NCBI RefSeq assembly: GCF_048128805.1 | Contig: NC_136010.1 | Coordinates: 25,188,980 to 25,252,979 of the forward strand | Direction of reading: 5' to 3' | DNA: 64,000 nucleotides | From: Centroberyx gerrardi | Taxonomy: Eukaryota > Chordata > Actinopteri > Beryciformes > Berycidae | In this document: positions 45,438 through 57,770 of the stretch, piece after piece | How positions within the stretch are numbered: position 1 is the first letter of the stretch | Layout of the letters: each line of letters opens with the position of its first letter | Made by a program: the position numbers and the translations under genes | Notes under the pieces: model-generated | The model's input: the letters and a program-made list of their open reading frames with translations, nothing else | What the model was told of the DNA's origin: nothing | Database searches by the model: none

Positions 45438-46305
45438 CCATTAACAGCCATATTACTCACTCTGGGGAGAAATGCATCTGCCCCCGAGCTGCATGGCACA
45501 TTCACGGGAAACTAGGCCAAGACCCGCATCTGAGTCTATGGTTTCAGAGGAGGATTTTCAAAGATAGGAGAAGACTGTTGTGTGCGATGTTCACTACAGC
45601 ACCCAAAATTTGGTCTGCAAACTAGTTGTATTAAACTTAGACAAAATAAATAGGCTCCAGAGGCTTTCGGAGAACACAAACTCCTTTTCTCCTCTCTCCC
45701 TCCTACACCACACACACACACACACACACTGTAAAATCCACACACACACAAACAGCCGTTCGATCAATAATGCACTTGATTCGTCCATTCTGTCATGTCT
45801 CCTGGCTGCACTGTACATTCATAACACATGTAGCCTGTCCGGCTCCTGTCTAAACAAACATGTACAGTATTTTCACCCTCCGCTTCCACTTCAGCACTCT
45901 GACTGTCTGTTGATCCAGAGGGCTCCTGTCATCTAGAGCAGCGGCAGGGGACTTGAGGAGCCATGTGTGTGTGTGTGTGTGTGTGTTTGCATGTGTGCAC
46001 ACGTGCGAATGCGAGTCCATGTATGTGTGTGTGTTTGTGCTAAAATTGGCAGTGTAAGAGGAAGGGATGCTGCTGAAGTGAAGACATGTCAGTGGAGGAA
46101 AATAGTCTTGTACACAGCTAGGGGGGACGCCTCTTGAGGATTGAAAGGTGTTTCAGAGAGAGAGAGAGAGAGAGAGGGAGAAAGGGAGAGAGAGAGAGAG
46201 AAAGAAAGAGGGAGGGAGAGAGAGAAAGAGACAGTGGGAGGGAGGGAGAGAGAGAGAGAGAGGGTTTGTGCTTTTGTGTGTAAACGCCTGCATGAATGCC
46301 TGCAT

Positions 46306-46401
46306 GTGTGTGTATGTGCGTGTGTGTGTGTGTTTGTGTGTATGTGTGTGTGTGTATGTGTGCGTGTGTGTGTGTGTGTGCGTATGTGTGTGTGTGTGTG
46401 T
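46306..46401. repeat. (TG)n microsatellite, interrupted
   Basis: About 95 bases of TG repeat with TA and CG interruptions, just after a GA-rich block at 46155-46262. Confidence 0.9.
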
Positions 46402-48035
46402 CTGTGCTAAAACGGGCAGCGAGGCGGGCAGTGCTGTAGTTGATCTGAGGACAGTGTGATGTCAGGCTTATATGCAGCTGTGGAACGCCTCCCTAGAGTA
46501 TGAGGTGTTTATGTGTGTGTGTGTGTGTGTGTGCGCTTCTCTTTTTCTTACACCTCCTAATCATTTTATATTGTTTTAATATTCTAATCACACTGTCATG
46601 CCTTGCGGTGCGTTGTTGAATGTAATGTAACCACACTGTATTTCCAAGCATGTATCCAACACACACCACACTCCACAGCAGCTTGTGTTAGGTTGCCATC
46701 TGTTGGCATAAGAGAGAACTGCATGTAGAGTTACATCCGTGTCAGATTTGTTTCAATTAGGGTGACTGTGTATACACTTTATATGGGAGTGGTGTATTTA
46801 GAACCTGGATAAAGATACTGTATATTTTGGGATTAGTTTTGAATATTTAACTAACCTGATTCATCTTAGCTAGTTACTTGAAAAATCTTTAAAATGGATT
46901 TATCACAGGCAACTTAAATTATATATAACACTTGTTTTCTCCATATTCAACTGTTTTGCCTAAATCTGATTTTGGGAGTGAAATTGTCACTTTTGAAATT
47001 CTTTTTTTTTATGCTCACATGCCAAAGGTTAATCCAGTCATGATACTTAGAGACACACACTGTCATCCTCTACATACAGTCTCATGAATAAAGCTTTCTC
47101 TCAAGAGTTCATCCCCCTTTCTGTGTTGAAATGCAATAGTAGTAGCAGTTGATGAAGAGAACTGAAAAGGAATGGAATGGAAATCTCCTAGGAAATCTAG
47201 TGGTAATCTATTTCCTCTAATATGAGAAAGAGAACATAAAGGTTAGACTGGTAAGCTTTATATCAAGAGTCACTGTGTGAGGTCAAACCAAAATATCTGC
47301 AAATCTTTCAATTGCAATGTCTCACATTCAACACTAGAGGAGAGCATTTCATCAAACCTTGTACAGTAACTGTAACCACCACTCTCTCTTTCAACACTCT
47401 TTTATTACCTTTATCCAGTTACTACTTTGTCATAGCAGGAACATGTGCTCTTCATAATAATTTCACAATCCAATCAACGTCAGAAATCAGGTCCATACTC
47501 ATGGTTTCCACATGTAAATACTGGATCAGTGTCAGGTGGAGCTCAGCCTGTGAAAATTAAAGGCGTAACTTGACATTTTGAACTTCAAAGGAAATTCTCC
47601 AGTGTTGAGTGTTGAGTTTGCAGTGACAGTTATTTGGAGTGGACAGTGTTGTTTGTCCTCTCATACAGCTGATGTAGCTTTGGGGGCAGCTGGTCAAAAC
47701 TATCTACAGTGAGAAATTACTTCTGATAGGTGGTGACAAAAGAAAACACTGGCATAGTGTTGATTTCTTTTAAAATGATCACTGACCATTTTACTGTGTT
47801 GTTTTCAATGAGGAACCCTGACAATGCCAGCATGCCATTTTTAGTGAAGCTCAGTATAAATATATAATCCTTTTTCTCTTCTCTTGAAATGAAATATTGA
47901 AGTGTCTGGTGGACAAAAAATAACCAACTGAAAATATGAAAGTATCACTTTAACTTAAAAATAAATTATTGAAGAGTCTTGCAGTGAAAACTTTGTCTAG
48001 ATCAGAGATGTTATGCTAAAAACAGAATGGAGTAT

Positions 48036-48140
48036 AATGGAATAGAATAGAATAGAATAGAATAGAATAGGATAGAATAGAATAGAATAGAATAGAATAG
48101 AATAGGATTGGATATAATATAATAGAATAGAATAGAATAG
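48036..48140. repeat. (AATAG)n pentanucleotide array
   Basis: About 20 AATAG units with a few variants (gatag, gattg, tataa). Confidence 0.93.
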
Positions 48141-49702
48141 ATACATGAAGTGCTTGTAAAGGCTATTTTAAAGCAATTTAGATGGACAATTTTGCCTGCA
48201 GTTATGACTAATGACGGCTTTTTTTTTGGGTTTGTTTGCATTTGTTCCTTGTATTCCTGTGTATCAGCTACATCTTTTCCACTCCCATCCATCCCTATGG
48301 AAACCAGTAACGTCCACCTCATAAGCATCAACAGGCTGCCGCTGTGTCACGGCCCCACAGCCAGTGTGGATCCCAAAAACCTACAGAATCAGCCCCAAGT
48401 TTTACATCAACACTGAGTTTACTTCACACTGAAGCTACGCTGCTCCTCCCCCCGCTGAGAGGAGACGCCTAAACAACACTGTGCAGCACTACAGCAGGAA
48501 GGAATCGACTCAAGATGGTGCGTTTGGGGGACTTTGTACTCCGCATCAGAATTCACATCACAACCTGACCTTTGGCCCCGAAACAATAACCGAGCAACAA
48601 CCACGAGAATATTGCCTCCTTTGCGGCTGGATTGAGATGCTTGTCTAGCAGCCTTTCTTTCCACTCAATAACTCTAAACCCTCTTCCCCCCTTTCTCTCT
48701 CTCTCTTGCTGTCATGAACCTTCTTTTGTTTTTTTTCAAAGTTGTGGTGCAGGCAGTTGTTGTTCTCGCTGTCTTCTCTGCACAGCGCCGGTCCAGCTGA
48801 GGACAGGCTGCGCGTTGGCAGCGGCTCGCGCAGAGTTTGGAGTGTTCTGGCACGCGCCTCGCAAATCGAATATGCCGTCACATCATCAAAGGCGTCCAAA
48901 CTGTGAATTGAGCTGGAAATTTTGCGTGAGGGAATTGGAAATGGCAGCATTCTTCAAGGCTAGACACACACACACACACACACACTAAACTAAAGCACGG
49001 GCCAGTTAATTCATCCGGACCACTTCTTTTTTAAAGCTATGAAGAGCACCTTGTGGCTCTTTTGAGGGTTTCTGTCACAATCCCCGGACTTGCACTTGTG
49101 AACTTTGGTGTGGTGTCTCTGCTGTAGCCCCAGTGTGGGAATGCCTGGGGCGCTTATACTGGCCGAGATGCGGCTATCACTTTAATACAGATGACTCAGA
49201 GTGGTAAATAATTAAATAGAGACACCAAAGGGTATCGTATCTGCGTACATTCTCTTTTCTTTCATTGCTTTTTCATTTTTTTTCATACCTACCTGCATCA
49301 CTTTTTCAACCCTGACTCATGAGTTAAGCTCCTGTCTCCTGTCTCAGAGTGTCACCCATTATAGACTTCATATCTGATTGCATGCCTTATTTTAATAGCA
49401 GTGTGTGTATGTGTGTGTGTGTAATGTGTGTTCGTGCGTAAGATATGTGTGCAGGGACCCTGAAGTGTCCAATTTGGCACCCTCAGACTGGCTTATCATA
49501 TCATAATCAGAGAGAATTGTGAATGTAGCAGAAATTACATCCTGAGAGACAAGCTGATGTTTAAAGGAGTCCTGTGCAGAGCTGTGAACTCTGCAAAAAA
49601 AAGTACGGAAATGAATTTGAAAAAGATTTGAAATTGCTACACAGAATGTTGTTCAGTTGCAATATAGATCTGCCTCAACATTTTGTGTAATTGTAGACGG
49701 AA

Positions 49703-50176
49703 AGGTTGGAAGTAACTCAGTACATTTACTCAAGTACTGTTCTTCAATACAAGTTAGAGGTACTGGCACTTTAGTGAGTATTTGCATTTTTGTGAGAATT
49801 TATACTTTTCCTCCAAATATTGTACTTTTTACTCCACTGCATTTGTCTCATGGCTGCAGTTGCTAGTTACTTTGCAGAATGAGGTTTTACATTCAAAACA
49901 TACAATAAGCTTATATAATATGTTGCATTGTTAGAGTTTAAACTCCCCAACAGTATGGAGCAGTTAGACCGACAACATTAAAATACTTCTTACAGGTTAA
50001 TGCTTCAATAATTTAACACTCTGAAAGAATGAGTACTTTTACTTTTCATACTTATGTGCATTTTACTGCTAATACTTCTACTTAAGTAAACTTTTGAATG
50101 CAGAACTTTTACTGTTAATGAAGTATTTATCCATTATGAATTGCTACTAGGATTTGAGTACTTTTTCCACCACTGG
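49703..50176. mobile_element. Palindromic MITE common in percomorph fish
   Basis: Left end ttggaagtaactcagtacat and the next phrase ttactcaagtactgt; right end gatttgagtactttttccac then cactgg. Interior phrases such as actttttactccactgcatt are familiar from this very abundant fish repeat (from memory). No coding frame. Confidence 0.75.
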
Positions 50177-50853
50177 TCATGAATAATCTTAATAGGCCTG
50201 GCCTACATTTCCTAGCCAGCATCGGCATGCATCATAAAAATGCAAAGTAGGTAATTAAGGTTTGGTAAAAATAAAGAATTTTAAAATGGAAAATGAATCC
50301 TGTAAATGTATATTATATGTAGATTAGAGGATGGAGGAATGTGTTAGTTAATGTCTTTTCTTTTTGGATATATCAAAGTAGCAGTCACTTAAATTTGAGT
50401 TTAGTCAGCCAAGTCTATACAATAAATTATACTGTATGTCTCTTGGTTGAACTGTAGTAGGTTTGCCTGTAATTTGGCTCATTGGATCGAAAAATAAAAA
50501 TTTCTTAAACAGGACAGTTTAGTTTTAGTCGAGCATAAGTCTTATTTAGACTGTCACATTTCGTTTCTCATGGACAAACTAGCCAGAAAACCAGATGTGT
50601 TGAATAATTGGCTCAGAATGTATCCAATAATATTTGTGCATTTCAAAGATATACAGGAAGTCTGGAAATTGAGAAAGTAAGTCTTCAATGTCTTCTTTTG
50701 TTTTCTGTGAAGCATTGGCTTGTCAAACAATGTTTTTACATTTTTGTGTCAGGGGATTTCTGCTAGTTGTCAGACTCTTTCTTTGCGCTGCACAGTGAAA
50801 TGGAAACTAAACAGGAATTCTCCTCCTTGGATAATTAGCTGTCAATCCACACC

Positions 50854-50855
<2 letters not shown>

Positions 50856-50909
<54 letters not shown>
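50856..50909. repeat. (CA)n microsatellite
   Basis: About 50 bases of CA repeat. Confidence 0.95.
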
Positions 50910-50912
<3 letters not shown>

Positions 50913-51244
50913 TCTCCAGACCACAGTCCAGTTTATCATCCTATCACATCCTCATATGGAACATCCAGAAAGGGAGGAGTGGAAAATGGGTTAATAACTA
51001 CACTTTCCTTCACTCTCTCCATCTCTCTCTCTCTCTCTCTTTCACTCTCGCCATCTCTTTCATCTCTTCCTTTCTCCATCACCCATTTTTTTCTCCATCT
51101 GACACTGTCTCCCATTCTCTCTATCTATCCCATTCTCTCCATTTTTGTCTGTCTCCCCATTTCTTTCACAGCTCCTTCCCGCAGCCCGTGAGAAATTTCA
51201 ATTTCTGCCTGATCAGCTGCAAAATTGAGTGGGTCTGCGCACAC

Positions 51245-51288
<44 letters not shown>

Positions 51289-51590
51289 ACATAACCAGGC
51301 ACGTAGACAGGAATAACATCTATTTGTCATTATTGGCGTCTGACAAGGCCGAGGGAGAACTGATACAGTCACAATCACTGTCCATTACCACCGGACCACA
51401 TCGTAGATGAGCCTATTTGGACACATAATGATCCATCCTGAAAGGTCCACAAGAGCTGACATATGACTTTGTTGAAGTCAAGCAAGTCACCGCTTTACGA
51501 GGTGAAGTTGGAGTAACAGCTAATTCCTGCCAATTGGAAAATGAACACTGTCCTGATTCCTTGACCTGAGATCCCTGAGTAATGGCCTTC

Positions 51591-52004
51591 TGGTCATTAC
51601 TAAATCTAGACTCAAGACTAAAGGAGACCGGTCCTTCTGGTCATTACTAAATGTATATGTGAGATTGAAGGAGATCATGCCTTCTGATAATGCCTAAATC
51701 TAGACTAAAGACTAAAAGAAAACGGGCCTTCAGTCATTACTAAATCGAAAGTTAAGATCAAAGGAGACATCAAAAAGGAGTCATTTATCAATCTAGATCA
51801 AGGATTAAAGGAGACTGGTCCTTCTGGTCATTAGTAAATCTAGATTTGAGATTAAAGGGGCCCGGTCCTTCTGTCCATTACCAAATCTAGACTAAAGGAG
51901 ACCGGACCTTCTGTTTGTTACTAAATCTAGACTAAAGACTAAAGGAACCGGTCCTTCTGGTCATTCCTAAATCTAGGCTAAAATCTAAAGCAGACCGGTC
52001 CTTC
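51591..52004. repeat. Degenerate minisatellite, about 9 units of 46 bases
   Basis: The unit consists of tggtcattactaaatctaga, then ctaaagactaaaggagac and cggtccttc. Nine head-to-tail units can be followed, with substitutions and small indels (one unit is shortened by about 8 bases). No frame runs through it. Confidence 0.85.
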
Positions 52005-53500
52005 ACCTTTAGGGCACCTACTTTAACAAATTAACTCCCTGAGGAAATCAGGCCAGCAGAATCAGTGCCTTCCTGTAAAAACTTTATTTAATTTGTCCTC
52101 ATTGTGAAGAACTCTGTAGCTTTCTGAAAAATACTATAGAAAAAAAAATCATTTTATATAAATAAATGCAGTTGTTTTCAGAGAAGCTTAGAATCTAAAT
52201 GGGGTGATAAGGTCACCGAGGGAGGCTTTTAAATGTGTCATGAAGCTTTCTAGGGAGCTGATTAATGGCAAATTATACTTCGCACTCCTTCCAGATTTAA
52301 AGCCCCAGACATCTCATTATAATATGACAGGATGTTTCTTGTGTTTAGCCAATTGACCATGGGTGTATGAGCCTAACTGTTTGATTACTTGCTCCAGTGA
52401 ATATTCCAATATACAGGATATGATGTAACTATCCCTTGTGCTATTTAGGGTCCTGGCTTGGATGTTAGAGGAGAGAGCGGTGGCTGAGAGTAGAAATTGT
52501 GGAAATTTAGCTTCGGCACACAATCATAAATTCAGATAGGATGGTGTCTCCTGTTCGATGTTGAAGCATTTGAGTTTCCAGAGTAGAAAGACTCTCCGAC
52601 AGGCTTTTTTTGTTCCAAATATGTTGTTTTGAAGGTGAGCAATAAGTCAAAGATTGTTGTTCCCAGCTTAAAACGGCTAACCTTCCCAACTCCCAGGAGT
52701 ATCGCATTACTTCCCCTCTTATCTCCGAGGATGCACACTCGTTTTGGATCGGAGATAACGAGGATGAGCAAGCTGTTTTTAAACGCAGCAGACAAGATTA
52801 CTCATGATTTATTTGTGAATTGTTTTGTATTCCCGCAGAAGTCTTCCTTAGGTTATTTCTTCACACTTGGTCAAAAAAGGGTCATGAGTGCAATTTGACA
52901 GCCAAGTGGAAATTTCATCTATTAAATGTTTTTTTGTCTTGAATAAATAATGACTGCATTCTGACATGGAAGAGAGAGAGGAGGAGATGAGGAAGACAAC
53001 AAGAGGAAAGAAATGGTTTGGGCAAGATCCAAATCAGTTCTCACTGCACCACAGTTACCATCATCATTTGGCTAGAATATTGAAATGCAGGCTTGTCTGT
53101 TGACTTGTATTATCAAGTATTCTGGGGTCAAAAGGACTAAATTTAGTCAATTAGTAAGTGAATGAATGAATGAATGAATGAATGAATGAATGAATATGAA
53201 CTAAGCAAGTATGCACGTAAGCAAGCAGGTATGAACAATGAGTGAACAATATGCAAAGAAGTAGTAAATAAGTAATACCAATCAAGTGAATAAATAACCA
53301 AAAGACTGAATGAATGAACAAATAAAATAGGCCTAATGAATAAATAAGTAAGTAACTAACTAAATAAATAAATACATAAATAAGAATCGAATTAAGCAAC
53401 CAAGCAAGTAAGTAAATAAATCAATAAATACATAAATTGAACTTAAATTAAATTAAAATACATTAAATGAAATCATAAATTAGAACCCAAGGAAAACACA

Positions 53501-53549
53501 AAGCTCCCGAGACCCCCCACCCCCACCTGTCGATTGGACTGCGCGGCGG

Positions 53550-53607
<58 letters not shown>

Positions 53608-53965
53608 AGAGCAGGAGCAGTGTCGCCGCCGCCCGATGCCGCTGAGCTCCTCCGGTTCGCTGCGCGCTCCTCCTCCTCGGCACCGGACAGACACGCGCGG
53701 GGAGCGCACCGGTGAACGCATGAGGGATGAATGAACTTTAAATCTTGCCTTCACAACTTTACCGCCCCCCCCTCCCTCTCTCCCCTCCTCCTCCTCCTCC
53801 TCCTTCCGTCCATCCTCCCCTCACTCACTCCTCTATAGAGAAACACAGAAGATGGATTTATCCCTGCAGCCACCATCCTACTGTGTATGACCACGTTTTT
53901 GGATTCTTTTTTCTTTTCTTTTTTTCTCTCTCTTCCGTGGATACTCATCAGCGTCGCGAGTCGAG
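53501..53965 (+). promoter_or_regulatory. Promoter/5' UTR region of the copine gene
   Basis: GC- and CpG-rich block (gcgcggcgggcg, gccgccgcccgatg, cacgcgcggggagcgc) containing a GA tract (53552-53604) and a CCTCCT block, ending just before the copine start codon. Composition and position suggest a CpG-island promoter and leader; no start site can be fixed. Short upstream ATGs (for example near 53719) precede the main start. Confidence 0.5.
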
Positions 53966-54599
53966 ATGATGGCATCAATCGGGGAATTCGATCCGCTCAA
54001 CACCAGAGTCCCCGCAACTAAAATAGAAGTTACCGTGTCGTGCCGGTAAGGTCAAACCCTCAGTGTGATATCGGGATATCGGTGTGATATCGATAGACCA
54101 TAAGCCCACCTGAACTCAGGTTACCCTGCTCTTTTATTTGAGGAATAGACTTGAATCTGTCTGGGATGAAATTCATGTTTACATCATAGCAAGTAGCACC
54201 AAATTGATGTTTAGTTATATGAGAATAGAATGTTTTAAATGTGGGAATGGCACAAATTAATGCTTTAGTGTTTTTTGTTCATATGTGGTCACACAGTTTA
54301 CCCTGTTTGCCACCACACCACTAACCAGCACGACTAAATATAAACCCCCTTTTCCCCAACACCCTGCAATTTGTTAGGTAATTGTTTCCAATGCATTTGT
54401 GGGAATCAATATATATACGCAGCAGGAGAAAAAGACACACACCTTCTGAAAAAGAAACAGATGAGTTAGGCCTGTTATTACATCAAATTTACACTTTCTC
54501 CTATTTTTTTCTCAGAGAGGAGCTTGTATAATTCCCCCGTGATTATCATCAGGTGTGTGTGTGTGTGTGTGTGTGCTTGCAGTGTTTGTTTGCTCTCTC

Positions 54600-54655
<56 letters not shown>

Positions 54656-56032
54656 CCCTCAGTCCTGATGCCCTTGACTCTCCCAGGCAGCTGAATGGTG
54701 AATCCCATCAGCTGATTAACAATCCTATAGACTCTCAATTGTCTTGACTTCTTGAGTTTGTGCCCATTAGAACCAGCTGATGACCTGTAGATTAACACTG
54801 ATATGCAGAGATGAGCATGCTTCATTATTGGACCTGTTTGTTGTTTATGAATCCACTGACAGTGCAGGTGAGCAGTGTGTGACAGGTGACTCAACCAGTA
54901 GGAACACTGGCTGTAAATAATAATCCTCAGAGCTTCAACAGCTGTATTACATAATGATATAAATGTTAGAACCACGAGATAAAGCAGCAACGTCAGTGTG
55001 TGAAGGATCTATTCTATTCTATTCTTGTCTAGTCTATTTCTTCTGTTCTATTCTATTCTCTTCTATTCTACATTCCTGTCCTTTATACCATTTGCTGTTT
55101 GCTGGTTGACTGGCAAGCTGCCTTAGCTGACTGACTACTGACTGACTGGTGGACTGACTGACTGACTGACTGACTGACTTACTGAGTGACTGACTGCCTG
55201 ACTGACTGGTGGACTAACAGACTTCCCGACTGACTGACTGACTGACTGGTTGACTGACTGACTGGTGGACTAACAAACTTACCGGCTGACTGACTGACTG
55301 ACTGGTTGACTGACTTACTGACTGACTGGTGGACTAACAGACTTACTGACTGACTGACTGACTGGTGGACTAACAGACTTACTGACTGACTGTCTGGTGG
55401 ACTAACAGACTTACTGACTGACTGACTGGCTGACTGACTTACTGACTGACTGGTTGGCTGCCTGACTGGGACGGAGAGACGGGGGGTGAAATGCTCTGGC
55501 TTTCAAAGGTTTTCAAAGGATTCACATTTTCAAAACACCTAGAATTGATTTCCAGACAATCGAGTCCAGGTAAAATCTAGCTTGGTTTTAAGCTGCTAAT
55601 CTACAAACTCGCAGTACTTTGTCCGACCTGTTTGGCCTTGTACTGTGGGCTGCCTGCGAGGGCTTTGGTAACGTAGCCAGCAGCCAGACTCTTGTTTTTC
55701 AGCTGCAAACCTACTGTATTCTCTTCAGCCTCACTGCGGCTTGTATTGCAGGGACTTGAGAAAGGTTTGGTAAGACAGCTAGTTTAAGATGGCGATGTTT
55801 TCAGAATAATTTGGGGACACATTTTAATCTTCTGACCCACTTTTAGGGCTCAACTCCGTCTTTTAGAAACCCTCAGGAGAGTGAAACACAACCCAGATAC
55901 AAATGGAATTCAGGAAATGTTAATGACTAAAAAGTTTGTCTCGAAACTGAAAAGACCAGTTTCTACCTCTGCTGTCTCTCTGTTTCCACAGGAGTCTACT
56001 GGATGTGGACACATTCTCCAAGTCTGATCCTG
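53966..56032 (+). CDS. cpne9: Copine gene, first two coding exons (partial, continues beyond window)
   Basis: Copines are cytosolic calcium-dependent phospholipid-binding proteins with two C2 domains and a C-terminal von Willebrand A-like domain. Exon 1 is 53966-54045 (MMASIGEFDPLNTRVPATKI then EVTVSCR) and exon 2 is 55992-56032 (SLLDVDTFSKSDP), joined in phase with consensus donors (gtaagg, gtacgt) and acceptor tttccacag. These 40 residues form the start of the C2A domain. Human CPNE9 has VPATKIEITVSC and LLDLDTFSKSDP here, while CPNE5 begins with MASLSEFD, so the N-terminus looks CPNE5-like and exon 2 CPNE9-like. The CPNE9 symbol leans on the neighbouring LHFPL4-like gene and is tentative. 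The next exon was not found before 64000, so intron 2 is at least 8 kb. Confidence 0.85.
55117..55468. repeat. (ACTG)n array with higher-order units, in copine intron 1
   Basis: ACTG tetramers are organised into larger units containing gactggtggactaacagact, repeated about six times at spacings of roughly 45-75 bases and separated by tgactgactgactg runs. Confidence 0.9.
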
Positions 56033-56977
56033 GTACGTATGAACTCCCCACTGTCTATGATGAATATGCACCACAATGCTGACAATGACAATGAATAAGT
56101 TATTGAACATTTATTATTTTGTCAGTGTCAGTGTTTTTTCAGTGTCTTTCCAGGATAATAATTTTCTGCTAACCAATTCAGATGCTGAACTGAAGATATT
56201 TCTATTCTCTTTCTCAGTTTGCATTTGGCAAAGGATTTTTGGAGATGCATTGTCTTGCTTTAAAAAAAGAATAACAAAATTGACAAGGTTCATTGAACGG
56301 TCGGGTTGGCTCGTTTTACACCCAATATCTCAATAAAACAATAGCTATGGTCAGGAATTGCACTCGCAGAAAGACAAGATGATGTCTTATTTTCTTCTGA
56401 CCAGGTAGCCTACTGGGGCATTTGATAGACTAGATTTCTCCATTTTGTTTCTGTATGATTTGTTTGGACAGCAGAGCTAGTCTTGCTTCTGTACAGCAAG
56501 AAAGCAGTAAGATTTAAAGAATGGTGTTCTTTCCTCCTCTGGCTTTTGCATTGGTAAACAGCTCAGAAGGTCAGAGCTATCAATGGGTGACAACATTGTG
56601 TTGATAAAATACGGGAGTGAGGCGGGGTGGGGGAGAATAAAGAATCAGGAGGCACTGAAAAGTCAAGGTTGAAGAGAGGGTGAAGCTGGGAGTTTGGCAG
56701 AGGTGTGAGATGGGGGCAGTAAAGAGATGACAGGGGAAGGAAGACAGGGGACGCCTGCCTCTGAAACCACATGTAGCCGTTCTGGTCTGGGACTGAAGTC
56801 GGCCACAACCTTCTCTCCTGTGTCTCCCATACTAAACTCCCATGCTTCTTGGCCTCTTCTTTCCAAAAGGATGCTGGCAGAGAGGGAGGTATGGGAGGCA
56901 AGTGAGGGAGGAAGAGACGCTGGCTATGTTTCCATGCACAGAGTAACCCGGCTATTGGCCATGAGGTCTTATTCAGG

Positions 56978-57770
56978 TTAAAGGACCACATTGGCTTTTT
57001 GGGAGTTTGACCCATTGGTCACCTTACCCAATATGTGACGAGGGGATTGGCACCAAAATCATCTCTGTGTCTCCGGTAGATAGATGCACATGCTAACGCT
57101 TTAGCATACAGTATGTTAAGTAATCGTAGATGACTAGCATTATCCTAAAAGTATGAAGATAGACCTTTTAGTAATCCAAAGGTGGTAGTGGTTTTTATTC
57201 TTTGGCTGTAGATTCATTATTTCTGAAAACAAAATCTCAGTCTTCATCATTAGTGAAGTCCATTACAAATCAGCAGCAGCTGTTTAGCTGTCTGGCTAAC
57301 TTTGCTCACGTTACGCTCGAAGTCTTGCAAGAAGAGAGATCTTCTGCATTGACAGTGTGTTTTTTTTTGTCAAATTTTATGTCTATTTCACCAATCCCCT
57401 AAATAAGCCTGGTAGGTTTAGATGCACCATTAAAATTAACTAAAAATCCAGCCTTAGAGCTGCTACAAGTTCTCATTTTCTCACTTTTAGGATGATGCTA
57501 GTCACCTACAACTACTTAACATACTGTATGCTAAAGCTAAAGCACCAGACAGAGCTAGCTACCGGAGACAGAGATGATTTTGGTACCAATCCTCTCTTCA
57601 GACATTGGGTAAGGTGACCAATGGTTGAGAAGTAGAACCCGCACACCGAAGTATTATTCAACTCTTCATTTCATGACAATGTTTCGATCCCTGATGGATC
57701 TTTGTCAGGTCAAATTACAATTCCAGGTGACCAATGGGCCAAACTTGCAAAAAGTCGGAGTAGTCCTTTA
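56978..57770. mobile_element. Large palindromic TTAA-type element with about 170-base arms
   Basis: The left arm (about 56978-57150) and right arm (about 57481-57624 plus 57738-57770) are long diverged inverted repeats. Shared phrases include cccattggtcaccttaccca, accaaaatcatctctgt, ctccggtag, tagcatacagtatgttaagt and tcctaaaagt. The interior (57151-57480) has no transposase. The left tip is ttaaaggacc and the right tip ggagtagtccttta. The right arm is interrupted by a 100-base insertion, listed separately. Confidence 0.85.
57625..57724 (-). mobile_element. 100-base insertion with a hammerhead-like remnant (Penelope-type?)
   Basis: The insertion is bounded by a 13-base direct repeat, aggtgaccaatgg (57612-57624 and 57725-57737). 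The opposite arm of the host palindrome keeps the uninterrupted site, so it is a true insertion. On the minus strand it contains ctgacaa, a 5-bp hairpin (gatcc/ggatc), gaaac, att and gtc at about 57674-57708. This matches the layout of the small hammerhead ribozymes known from Penelope-like retroelements, but with A where the core needs G (ctganga). The class is inference. Confidence 0.5.

Larger units (their letters stand above)
44981..53500. other. Intergenic region between the divergent LHFPL4-like and copine genes
   Basis: No coding exon was supported. It carries CT/GA and CA/TG microsatellites (45402-45434, 45711-45730, 45967-45986, 46155-46262, 46306-46401, 50856-50909, 51240-51292), an AATAG pentamer array, one large palindromic MITE, a 46-base minisatellite and a GAAT array at 53158-53194. 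The flanking genes are transcribed away from it, so any shared regulatory DNA would lie here. Confidence 0.6.
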
